Shown: piece by piece, positions 1 through 6,458 of the stretch
How positions within the stretch are numbered: position 1 is the stretch's first letter
How the letters are laid out: each line of letters opens with the position of its first letter
Source: Collinsella sp.
Lineage (GTDB): Bacteria; Actinomycetota; Coriobacteriia; Coriobacteriales; Coriobacteriaceae
Direction of reading: 5' to 3'
Length of the DNA: 8,452 nt
Assembly (NCBI GenBank): GCA_019419485.1
Contig: DXZV01000052.1
Location: 1,750-10,201 of the forward strand
Translations under genes and position numbers: made by a program
Notes under the pieces: model-generated
Told to the model about the DNA's origin: nothing
Seen by the model: only the letters and a program-made list of their open reading frames with translations
The model's database searches: none

Positions 1-1103
1 ACCTGGTGCAGTCGCCGCTCTTTTGCGTATGCGACGGCATGGGCGGTCACGCCGCCGGCGAGGTAGCCTCTTCTATCGCCGTCGAGACTATTGCCAAGAC
101 GGCCCCACAGTCCGCCGACGCAGCACGCCTGGCCGCAGCCGTCGAGGCAGCCAACGCCGCCGTAATCGAGGCGGCCCTGAACGGCCTAGGCAAGCCCGGT
201 ATGGGCTGCACAGCCACTTGCGCCTATATCGAAAACGACACGCTCGCCATCGCCCACGTGGGTGACTCTCGCGCCTACCTGCTCCACGAGGGCACGCTCA
301 TCCGCGTGACCCGCGACCACTCCTACGTGGAGGAGCTCGTGGACGCCGGCGAGATCACGGCAGACGAGGCTCGCGTCCACCCCAACCGTTCGGTCATCAC
401 CCGTGCGCTGGGCTCGGACCCCGCCATGTATGCCGACCACTTCACTCTGCATATCGAGGAAGGCGACCGCCTGATCCTGTGCTCTGACGGCCTTTCGAGC
501 ATGATTCCCGATAGCGATATCGAGAACATCGCTACGCAGTCCTCAACCGCGCAAATCTGCGTCGACAACCTAGTGGACGCGGCGCTTGCCGCCGGCGGCC
601 ACGACAACGTGACCGTAGTAGTCGTTGACCTGGTTGACGATGGCGTTATGCGCGAGGCGCAACGCGTGCGTCGCCGCAACGTCACCATCGGCGTCGTCTT
701 AGGTCTCGTCTTGGTGCTGGCGGCTTCCATCTGGGCCTACACGGGTGTCACCGGCTCGTACTACCTGGGTACCTACCAGGGCAATGTCGCCGTCTGGCGC
801 GGCCTGCCCGGCAAGCCACTCGGACTCAAGCTCCACTGGCTCGAAAGCGAAACCAGTATTAAGCTGTCCGACCTGCCCGAAGACACGCAAAACCGCCTCA
901 AGGCGGGCATTCCGCAAACAAGTGTCGACGATGCGCAGGACACGATATCCAAGTACCGCCACCAGATCGACGAGGAGCAGACCCGCCAGGTGATCGACGC
1001 GCAAACGATTCGCGACAACACCGACCAGGGATCGACCTCCGAATCAGATTCCGAGAAAACCGCCGAACAGTCCGCCGAGGCCGAAGCCTACGAAAAGAAC
1101 TAG
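1..1103 (+). CDS. pstP: PP2C-family Ser/Thr protein phosphatase, PstP-like, membrane anchored (5' partial)
   Basis: This enzyme removes phosphate from Ser/Thr residues and should counteract the PASTA kinase encoded downstream. The frame is open to the left edge. A GTG at position 6 is not the true start: PP2C proteins carry about 30-50 residues with a first metal-binding Asp before the DGMGG motif, and those are missing, so the gene begins upstream. Counting from position 6, visible PP2C motifs are DGMGGHAAGE (10-19), GDSRAY (86-91), TRDHS (102-106), SDGL (160-163) and GGHDNVT (197-203), which supply the metal-binding acidic residues. A basic stretch (RVRRR, about 220-224) leads into one transmembrane helix (about 226-246). 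An extracellular domain with the YYLGTYQGNVAVWRGLPG signature follows, then a charged Ser/Glu-rich tail. A phosphatase domain, one helix and this outer domain are the actinobacterial PstP layout. The stop is 16 nt before the RodA-PBP start, so the two are probably cotranscribed. Confidence 0.93.
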   Translation, partial: LVQSPLFCVCDGMGGHAAGEVASSIAVETIAKTAPQSADAARLAAAVEAANAAVIEAALNGLGKPGMGCTATCAYIENDTLAIAHVGDSRAYLLHEGTLIRVTRDHSYVEELVDAGEITADEARVHPNRSVITRALGSDPAMYADHFTLHIEEGDRLILCSDGLSSMIPDSDIENIATQSSTAQICVDNLVDAALAAGGHDNVTVVVVDLVDDGVMREAQRVRRRNVTIGVVLGLVLVLAASIWAYTGVTGSYYLGTYQGNVAVWRGLPGKPLGLKLHWLESETSIKLSDLPEDTQNRLKAGIPQTSVDDAQDTISKYRHQIDEEQTRQVIDAQTIRDNTDQGSTSESDSEKTAEQSAEAEAYEKN

Positions 1104-1111
1104 AAAGGGAG
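1104..1111 (+). promoter_or_regulatory. Shine-Dalgarno site for the RodA-PBP fusion gene
   Basis: AAAGGGAG lies directly after the phosphatase stop codon and 8 nt before the ATG at 1120. A GTG at 1111, also in frame, overlaps this site and has no ribosome site of its own at proper spacing, so 1120 is the better start. Confidence 0.7.
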
Positions 1112-1119
1112 TGCCGCTT

Positions 1120-3990
1120 ATGAGTCGCCGCAACACCGAGCTGCTCTTGCTCATCGCCTCGGCGTTCCCCGTCATCCTGCTGTATGCGATGTACGTGCTC
1201 ACCGCGGGCGCCGCCATCTCCTTTGAGACGCTCGCCGTGCCGATCGGCCTCTTTGCCGCCTTCGCCGCGGCACATATCGCCGTGCGCATCTTGGCGCCCG
1301 GCGCCGACCCCGCCATCCTACCCATCGTATTTATACTTTCGGGCATCGGCATCACGTTCGTGACACGCCTCGCCCCCGCTCTCGCCATCTCACAGCTCAT
1401 CATCCTGTTTGTCTCGGTGGCCCTGATGGTGGGAACGCTCGCACTGGTCAAAAACCTCGACGTGGTCATGCGCTACAAGTACACCTTTGGCATCATCGGC
1501 ATCATCCTGCTGATGCTGCCCATCTTTATCGGCACCACGATCTCGGGCTCCAAACTGTGGATTCGCATCGCGGGCTTTACCATCCAGCCTGGCGAGTTCG
1601 CCAAGGTCTTTATCGTGCTGTTCCTGGCCGGGTACCTGGCCGAGAACCGCGAGCTGCTCTCCATCTCCAACCGCAAGATCCTGGGCTTTAAGATCCCTCG
1701 CCTGCGACTGCTGCTGCCGCTGTTTGCCGTGTGGGGTGTGTGCCTGCTCGTCGTCGTCTTCGAACGCGACCTGGGTTCGGCCGTGCTGTTCTACACCATC
1801 TTCTTGCTGATGCTCTACGTTGCCACGGGGCGCTTTTCGTATGTCGTTATCGGCCTTGCGCTCTTAGCCGTTGGAGCTGTGGGCGCCTACAAGTTCCTGT
1901 CTCACGTTCAGGTGCGTTTCCAGGTTTGGGTCGATCCGTTTAAGGACGCCCAGGGCCAGGGCTACCAGATCGTCCAGTCGCTCTTCTCGCTTGCCGATGG
2001 CGGCCTGGTCGGTGTTGGCATCGGCAACGGCATGGCCAACAACATCCCCGTCGTCGAGTCCGACTTTATCTTTTCGGCTATCGGCGAGGAGATGGGCCTT
2101 TTAGGCGGCGGCGCCGTGCTCATCCTGTTTATGCTTTTTGCCGTGCGTGGCCTCACCACGGCTGCCCGCGCTAAATCCGACCTTGCCGCCTTTAGCGCCA
2201 CCGGTCTTACGGCAGCCATCAGCTTCCAGGCCTTCTTGATCGTTGGCGGCGTAACCCGCCTGATCCCGCTGACCGGCGTCACCCTGCCCTTTATGAGCCA
2301 GGGCGGCTCCTCGCTGCTGGCAAGCTTTATCATCGTCGCGCTCCTGCTGCGCGCCGGTGACGAGGCGACCGGACGCGAGGCCGAGCTTACCGGCACCGGC
2401 ACCATGGCCGCCATCACCGATGATCAGGTCGCATCTGCCGCCGCCCCGACGGGCACGCGCTTTGCCACCTCGTCTTCCTACGGCAGCGGCAGCCATTCCG
2501 TCGGCTCGCGCATGCGCCGTCGCCTGCTCGACACGCCTGAATCCGGTGTGCTCGGCCGCGTTGCGCTCGCCAACCGTCTAACCCGTGCGGTGCTCGCCTT
2601 TACGGCGCTGTTCGCCATCCTTATCGGCAACCTCACCTATGTCCAGGTCATCAAGGCCAAGGACTATCAGGACATGCCGACCAACAACCACACTATCGCC
2701 CGCTCCAAGTACATCCAGCGCGGCTCCATCATCACGTCCGACGGCGTGACGCTGGCCGAGTCGCTGCAGCAGGAGGACGGCACCTACGTACGCTCCTACC
2801 CCAACGGCAACCTGGCAGCGCACGTGGTTGGCTACGTGAGCCAGCAGTATGGCACCACCGCCATCGAGAGCGTCATGAACGACACGCTCACCGGCTCTAA
2901 GGATTACTCCAGCTGGAACAACGCCATCGCGTCGCTCGCGGGCCAGACCCAGCCGGGCAACACCGCCAAGCTCACCATCGACTCGCGTATCCAGACGGCG
3001 GCCGAGCAGGCACTCAAGGGCTTTAAGGGCGCTGTAGTGGTCATCGACCCGCGTACCGGCGCGGTACTCGCATGTGCCAGCTCGCCCACCTACGACAACA
3101 CCAACATCGACGCCCTGCTGCAGGCGGGCGGCGGCGAGGACGGCTCCATGTACAATCGCGCCATGGACGCGCTGTACACGCCGGGCTCCACGTTTAAGGT
3201 TGTTACGCTTTCCGCGGCACTCGAGACCGGTACCGCCAGCCTTACCAGCACCTACCAGGCGCCCGGCTCCATGGACATCGGCAACGCACCGGTCACCAAC
3301 TATGCCAACGAGAGCTACGGCACCATCAGCCTGCAGCAGGCCTTTGCCGTGTCCTCCAACGTCGTCTTTGGCCAGGTGGCAAACGAAGTTGGCGCAAACA
3401 CGCTCGTGCAGTTTGCCAACGCCTTTGGCTACGGCCAAAAGCTCGGTCAGGACCTGACCTCCGCGGCCTCCATCATGGCAGACCCGTCGCTCATGACCGA
3501 GTGGGAGACCGCTTGGGCCGGCGCCGGCCAGCCTGTCGGCATGGACCACACGCCCGGCCCGCAGACCACCGTCATGCAAAACGCCGTGATTGCCGCCGCC
3601 ATCGCTAACAGCGGCGTAGTCATGGACCCGTACTTTGTAGCCCAGGTACTCGCCCCGGACGGAACCGTGGTCAAGACCACGCAGTCCCGCTCGCTGGGTC
3701 AGGCCGTCAGCTCCGCCACTGCCGACCAAGTCAAGCAGGCCATGCTCGCCGTCGTCCAGTCCGGTACCGGCACCGATGCCCAGGTCCCCGGCGTCAAGGT
3801 CGCCGGCAAGACCGGCTCGGCCGAGACCGGCGGCACCAACGTCAACTCGATGTTCGTTGGCTTTGCACCTTACGATTCACCCACGGTCGCCATCTCGGTG
3901 GCCTTGGAGGATTACGACAAACACGACGTCGAGGCGGCCAAGATTGCCGGCATCGTCCTGACCGCGGCGCTCGCCGCACAGGGAGCGTGA
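1120..3990 (+). CDS. rodA: RodA/FtsW SEDS glycosyltransferase fused to class B penicillin-binding transpeptidase
   Basis: The predicted 956-residue protein combines the two halves of an elongation-type peptidoglycan synthase. Residues 1 to about 410 are a multi-spanning SEDS domain that polymerises lipid II. It shows KLWIRIAGFTIQPGEFAK (W147; QPGE replaces the usual QPSE), ERDLGSAVLF, and ESDFIFSAIGEEMG, whose D315 matches the conserved catalytic Asp (FtsW D297 in E. coli). Residues about 411-487 are a hydrophilic linker rich in Ala, Thr, Ser and Gly. A single membrane helix (about 490-507) then starts a PbpA-like transpeptidase with RGSIITSDG, active-site STFK (Ser690), SSN (745-747) and KTG (897-899), which forms peptide crosslinks outside the membrane. 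Each half is close to the length of the separate mycobacterial RodA and PbpA. The frame is continuous with no stop or shift at the junction. The ATG at 1120 was chosen for its ribosome site. Its position after pstP matches rodA-pbpA in other Actinobacteria, which favours RodA over FtsW. Confidence 0.93.
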   Translation: MSRRNTELLLLIASAFPVILLYAMYVLTAGAAISFETLAVPIGLFAAFAAAHIAVRILAPGADPAILPIVFILSGIGITFVTRLAPALAISQLIILFVSVALMVGTLALVKNLDVVMRYKYTFGIIGIILLMLPIFIGTTISGSKLWIRIAGFTIQPGEFAKVFIVLFLAGYLAENRELLSISNRKILGFKIPRLRLLLPLFAVWGVCLLVVVFERDLGSAVLFYTIFLLMLYVATGRFSYVVIGLALLAVGAVGAYKFLSHVQVRFQVWVDPFKDAQGQGYQIVQSLFSLADGGLVGVGIGNGMANNIPVVESDFIFSAIGEEMGLLGGGAVLILFMLFAVRGLTTAARAKSDLAAFSATGLTAAISFQAFLIVGGVTRLIPLTGVTLPFMSQGGSSLLASFIIVALLLRAGDEATGREAELTGTGTMAAITDDQVASAAAPTGTRFATSSSYGSGSHSVGSRMRRRLLDTPESGVLGRVALANRLTRAVLAFTALFAILIGNLTYVQVIKAKDYQDMPTNNHTIARSKYIQRGSIITSDGVTLAESLQQEDGTYVRSYPNGNLAAHVVGYVSQQYGTTAIESVMNDTLTGSKDYSSWNNAIASLAGQTQPGNTAKLTIDSRIQTAAEQALKGFKGAVVVIDPRTGAVLACASSPTYDNTNIDALLQAGGGEDGSMYNRAMDALYTPGSTFKVVTLSAALETGTASLTSTYQAPGSMDIGNAPVTNYANESYGTISLQQAFAVSSNVVFGQVANEVGANTLVQFANAFGYGQKLGQDLTSAASIMADPSLMTEWETAWAGAGQPVGMDHTPGPQTTVMQNAVIAAAIANSGVVMDPYFVAQVLAPDGTVVKTTQSRSLGQAVSSATADQVKQAMLAVVQSGTGTDAQVPGVKVAGKTGSAETGGTNVNSMFVGFAPYDSPTVAISVALEDYDKHDVEAAKIAGIVLTAALAAQGA

Positions 3991-4040
3991 TGCCCATGAT
4001 CGAATCGGACACCCGAGGCGCGCCGCGTCCGAAGAGTTAG
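3990..4040 (+). CDS. possible 16-residue small ORF between the fusion gene and the kinase gene
   Basis: The ATG overlaps the stop codon of the RodA-PBP gene (TGATG), and AGGGAG at 3980-3985 sits 4 nt before it, a layout suited to translational coupling. It encodes MPMIESDTRGAPRPKS and stops at TAG 4038-4040. The 3' half lies over a weak inverted repeat (TCGGAC 4005-4010 with GTCCGA 4027-4032). I recognise no family, and an ORF this short is likely by chance; the coupled start is the only argument for it. It could be a leader peptide for the kinase gene or merely noise. Confidence 0.2.
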   Translation: MPMIESDTRGAPRPKS

Positions 4041-4112
4041 CGGCAACGCGCCACACGGCCCCAGTGGCCACATCGTAGGTACTACACACATCGTTGAGCG
4101 AATAGTTATGTT
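4041..4112 (+). other. intergenic stretch before the kinase gene
   Basis: The 131 nt between the fusion gene stop and the kinase ATG are unusually long for this otherwise tightly packed cluster. I see no convincing -35/-10 pair and no terminator; only a short GGCC...GGCC inverted repeat is present near 4057-4069. The kinase could be transcribed by read-through or from a promoter I cannot identify by eye. Confidence 0.3.
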
Positions 4113-4117
4113 AGGAG
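4113..4117 (+). promoter_or_regulatory. Shine-Dalgarno site for the PASTA kinase gene
   Basis: AGGAG is 5 nt before the ATG at 4123. An earlier in-frame ATG at 4108 overlaps this site and would add five residues (MLGAG) not expected before a kinase that starts near RYLL, so 4123 is preferred. Confidence 0.7.
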
Positions 4118-4122
4118 CAGGA

Positions 4123-6090
4123 ATGGAACAGAGGGTCCTCGGGGGAAGATACCTCCTCAAGGATAAGGTGGGGACAGGCGGCATGGCGACCGTCTACCGT
4201 GCACAGGACCAGGTCCTCGACCGCACGGTAGCCGTCAAGATCATGCTGCCGCAGTATGCTGGCGACGCAACCTTCGCCGCACGCTTTAAGCAGGAGGCCC
4301 AGGCAGCAGCCGGCCTCTCCTCCCCCTATATCGTGGGCGTCTACGATTGGGGCAAGGACGGCGACACCTATTACATCGTCATGGAGTACCTGCGCGGCAC
4401 TGACCTTAAGAGCGGCATCAAGAGCCACGGCGCCCTCGACCCCAAGAAGGTCGCCCAGATCGGCTCGCAGATCAGCTCTGCGCTTTCGGTCGCCCACAAG
4501 CACGAGATCATCCACCGCGACATTAAGCCGCAGAACATCATGGTGCTGCCCGACGGCAACATCAAGGTAATGGACTTTGGCATCGCACGCGCCAAGAACA
4601 GCCACCTCACGCAAGACAACAACGTGCTGGGAACCGCCCACTACGTCAGCCCCGAGCAGACCCGCGGTCAGGACCTCGGCCCCACCTCGGATATCTACTC
4701 GCTGGGCGTCGTGATGTACGAGTGCGCCACCGGCCGCGTGCCCTTTGACGGTGATGACGCCATCTCGGTCGCACTCAAGCAGGTCAACGAGCTGCCTATT
4801 CCGCCGAGCCAGATCAACTCCGGTGTCGACGCCGACCTTGAGCGCATCATCCTCAAGTGCATGGAGAAGGACCCGGCAAACCGCTTCCAGACCGCTGACG
4901 AGCTGCGTCAGGTGCTCAACAGCTACCTGTCCGGTCGTGCCGTCAACATCTCGGAGCCCACGCGCATCATCGGTGCCCCCGGTGAGCTTGGCGCCACCAA
5001 GACTCGCGAGCTTTCCGATCAGACGCGCGCCATGGTGCGTCCCGTCTCGGGCGTGAGCGGCCAGAATACCGCCCGTAGCTCGGTTTCGGGCTCCACCGGC
5101 TCCTACGAGGTCGAAAAGCCCAAATCCAACAAGAACAAGATCATCGCCGCCGTGGTGGCAGCTGTTGCCGTCATCGGCATCGTGGTGGCCTTTGCCACAG
5201 GACTCTTTGGCGGCGAGCAGGTCCCCGTGCCCGACGTGCTGGGCAAGGACCAGCAGACTGCCGTCGAGCTGATCAAGGAAGCCGGCCTCGAGGTCGGCAC
5301 CATCGACCAAAGCTACAACGACGATGTCGACGAGGGCAAGGTCGCCGAGCAGACGCCCAACGGCCACACCAAGAAGGCCAAGGGCACCAAGGTGAACCTG
5401 GTAATCTCCAAGGGCCCCAAGCCCTCCGAGAAGGTTGAGGTTCCCCTGCTTGTCGGCCTGACCAAGGACCAGGCAGAAGCCGCGCTGGCAAGCGTTGGCC
5501 TGAAGGGCAACGCCTCCGAGGAGGCAAACGAGGCCGATGAGGGCCAAGTCTTTGAACAGGGCACCGAAGCCGGTAAGGAAGTCGAGAAGGGCACGACCAT
5601 CTCGTACAAGGTCTCGAGCGGCCCGGATACCACGTCCGTCCCCGACCTGACCGACATGACCGAGGCCCAGGCGCGCAATGCCCTCGATATGGCAGGCTTT
5701 GGCGTCGACGTGAGCTACCAGGAGAACGACTCGGTTACCGAGGGCACCGTGATCAGCTGGAACCCCAGCGGCAAGCAGAAGCCCGGCGCCACGATTACCG
5801 TCGTCATTGCCAAGAAGTCCGGCAAGGCCTCCGTCCCGGGCAACCTATACGGCAAGAGCATTTCCGCCGCCGTTACCGCGCTCAACAACGCCGGTTTCTA
5901 TAACATTGGCTTCTGTGACCAGAACGGCAATCCCGTGAGCGGTAACGAGGATGCCACCGTTACGGGCGTCTCCCCCACCGGCAAGCAGTCCACCGACACC
6001 ACGATCACGCTGACGGTTGCACTTTCTGGTTCGGGTTCGGGCTCTGGCTCGGGCACGAGCACAGGCGGCGATTCCGGTACGACCAACTAG
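4123..6090 (+). CDS. pknB: PASTA-domain eukaryotic-type Ser/Thr protein kinase, PknB family
   Basis: This 655-residue membrane kinase phosphorylates Ser/Thr in proteins of growth and cell-wall synthesis and should sense muropeptides or lipid II through its outer repeats. The kinase domain (about 9-270) has the glycine loop GTGGMA (17-22), VAVK with catalytic Lys39, Glu58, HRDIKPQN (131-138, Asp133), DFG (151-153) and GTAHYVSPEQ (170-179), so it appears catalytically complete. A juxtamembrane segment (about 271-336) holds three Thr-Arg motifs. One transmembrane helix spans about 340-361. Four PASTA repeats follow, at about 367-435, 438-503, 505-567 and 569-635; the last is the most divergent and contains a Cys. 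The protein ends in a Ser-Gly repeat tail. Four PASTA repeats match mycobacterial PknB. It lies after pstP and rodA-pbpA on the same strand and is followed by an intrinsic terminator, which makes it the last gene of the cluster. Confidence 0.95.
   Translation: MEQRVLGGRYLLKDKVGTGGMATVYRAQDQVLDRTVAVKIMLPQYAGDATFAARFKQEAQAAAGLSSPYIVGVYDWGKDGDTYYIVMEYLRGTDLKSGIKSHGALDPKKVAQIGSQISSALSVAHKHEIIHRDIKPQNIMVLPDGNIKVMDFGIARAKNSHLTQDNNVLGTAHYVSPEQTRGQDLGPTSDIYSLGVVMYECATGRVPFDGDDAISVALKQVNELPIPPSQINSGVDADLERIILKCMEKDPANRFQTADELRQVLNSYLSGRAVNISEPTRIIGAPGELGATKTRELSDQTRAMVRPVSGVSGQNTARSSVSGSTGSYEVEKPKSNKNKIIAAVVAAVAVIGIVVAFATGLFGGEQVPVPDVLGKDQQTAVELIKEAGLEVGTIDQSYNDDVDEGKVAEQTPNGHTKKAKGTKVNLVISKGPKPSEKVEVPLLVGLTKDQAEAALASVGLKGNASEEANEADEGQVFEQGTEAGKEVEKGTTISYKVSSGPDTTSVPDLTDMTEAQARNALDMAGFGVDVSYQENDSVTEGTVISWNPSGKQKPGATITVVIAKKSGKASVPGNLYGKSISAAVTALNNAGFYNIGFCDQNGNPVSGNEDATVTGVSPTGKQSTDTTITLTVALSGSGSGSGSGTSTGGDSGTTN
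6025..6060 (+). repeat. short Gly-Ser coding repeat at the kinase C terminus
   Basis: Imperfect 6-nt units of the GGTTCG/GGCTCT type encode alternating Ser and Gly residues at the end of the PASTA kinase. Such tracts can change length by slippage. The segment would be a flexible extracellular tail with no expected fold. Confidence 0.6.
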
Positions 6091-6142
6091 TCGCCACCCA
6101 ACCGCTCATTACGGCTCTCGCCGCAAACATATTCGCTCACAG

Positions 6143-6186
6143 GCGCCCGCTTGCTCCCCCCCCAACAAGCGGGCGCTTCATTTTTG
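6143..6186 (+). terminator. intrinsic terminator after the PASTA kinase gene
   Basis: A perfect 11-bp stem (GCGCCCGCTTG 6143-6153 with CAAGCGGGCGC 6166-6176) encloses a 12-nt loop containing eight consecutive C, and is followed by TTCATTTTT. It begins 52 nt after the kinase stop. The T run is on the plus-strand side only, so it ends the pstP-rodA-pknB transcript before the minus-strand tRNA. Confidence 0.9.
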
Positions 6187-6198
6187 ACATGGCATTAA

Positions 6199-6267
6199 AC
6201 CAGAAGAGCCCGGCACCGTGGTGGTGCCGGGCTCGATATTCCTCTGGTGCCCCCGGGCGGATTCGAA
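6199..6267. repeat. 69-bp direct repeat, copy A (tRNA 3' end plus downstream hairpin)
   Basis: This segment matches 6327-6395 at 65 of 69 positions; all four differences fall in the hairpin loop and upper stem. It contains the last 23 nt of the tRNA-Arg gene in minus orientation, including the CCA end, but no tRNA 5' part. Homology to the tRNA stops abruptly at TTCGAA (6262-6267). Confidence 0.9.
6206..6234 (-). terminator. hairpin in repeat copy A, possible weak terminator
   Basis: GAGCCCGGCACC pairs perfectly over 12 bp with GGTGCCGGGCTC around a 5-nt loop. On the minus strand it is followed by TTCTGGTTTAAT, a poor U tract, so termination would be weak. Its position after the tRNA fragment mirrors the hairpin after the intact tRNA. 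Confidence 0.45.
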
Positions 6268-6294
6268 AACTCCCCCCGCGGGGAAATAAGTGAC

Positions 6295-6322
6295 GCGGGT
6301 GTCGACGGTCCGAATCCTGCCC
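6295..6322 (+). pseudogene. inverted, degenerate copy of the tRNA-Arg 3' half
   Basis: Read on the plus strand, this segment matches the intact tRNA (6383-6409 reversed) from the anticodon-stem 3' side through the variable loop and T arm. One substitution (TTCGAA to TCCGAA) and one inserted T separate them. Homology weakens after GCCC, although ACCA follows at 6327-6330. It has no D arm or anticodon loop and cannot encode a functional tRNA. Confidence 0.65.
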
Positions 6323-6326
6323 TTAG

Positions 6327-6395
6327 ACCAGAAGAGCCCGGCACCATAGCGGTACCGGGCTCGATATTCCTCTGGTGCCCCCGGGCGGATTCGAA
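6327..6395. repeat. 69-bp direct repeat, copy B (overlaps the 3' end of tRNA-Arg)
   Basis: This is the second copy of the repeat at 6199-6267, offset by 128 bp. Positions 6373-6395 are the 3' end of the intact tRNA-Arg gene and the rest is its downstream flank. The other copy therefore duplicates the tRNA end together with its native flank. Confidence 0.9.
6334..6362 (-). terminator. hairpin just downstream of tRNA-Arg, likely terminator or processing structure
   Basis: The 12-bp stem starts 10 nt beyond the tRNA CCA end on the minus strand. One pair differs from copy A: in minus-strand RNA it becomes a G-U wobble, in plus-strand RNA a C-A mismatch, which favours minus-strand transcription. 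The following TTCTGGTCT is a weak U tract. Confidence 0.5.
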
Positions 6396-6448
6396 CCGTC
6401 GACACCCGCTTTAGGAGAGCGGTGCTCTATCCCCTGAGCTACGGAGGC
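6373..6448 (-). tRNA. tRNA-Arg, anticodon CCU
   Basis: The 76-nt gene folds into a full cloverleaf on the minus strand. The acceptor stem is GCCTCCG with CGGGGGC (one U-G pair at 4-69). The D arm is GCTC-AGGGGATA-GAGC. The anticodon stem is CCGCT/AGCGG with loop CTCCTAA, giving anticodon CCT at plus 6413-6415, which reads AGG. The T loop is TTCGAAT, and CCA is encoded at 6373-6375 on the plus strand as TGG. The T stem GACGG/CCGCC has one A-C mismatch (50-64), unusual but not fatal. The gene stands alone, flanked by a hairpin on its 3' side and a plausible promoter on its 5' side. Confidence 0.93.
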
Positions 6449-6458
6449 ATGTTGTACT

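Noticed and set aside
2578..3729. Minus-strand open frame of 383 codons opposite the transpeptidase domain
   Set aside because: It is complementary to a coding region with clear PBP motifs and has the biased composition of a shadow frame.
4092..4112. Possible promoter just before the kinase gene (TTGAGC ... TATGTT)
   Set aside because: The two elements are far too close together for a sigma-70 type promoter and overlap the ribosome site.
4111..5547. Long minus-strand open frame of 478 codons opposite the kinase gene
   Set aside because: It lies wholly opposite the kinase gene, has Val/Leu/Gly/Asp/His-rich composition typical of antisense frames in high-GC DNA, and shows no recognisable domain.
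6255..6330. Possible second tRNA on the plus strand ending in ACCA
   Set aside because: A T-arm-like segment and GGGC/GCCC ends exist, but there is no D arm and no anticodon arm, so it is better explained as an inverted fragment.
6199..6395. CRISPR-like repeat pair
   Set aside because: Only two copies exist, the repeat is long and contains the tRNA end, and no cas genes or further spacers are present.
6178..6405. Minus-strand 75-codon open frame across the tRNA repeats
   Set aside because: It translates the tRNA 3' end, hairpins and repeat copies; peptides of this type (GRIRTVDTR, FESARGHQ) are familiar artefacts of tRNA ends.
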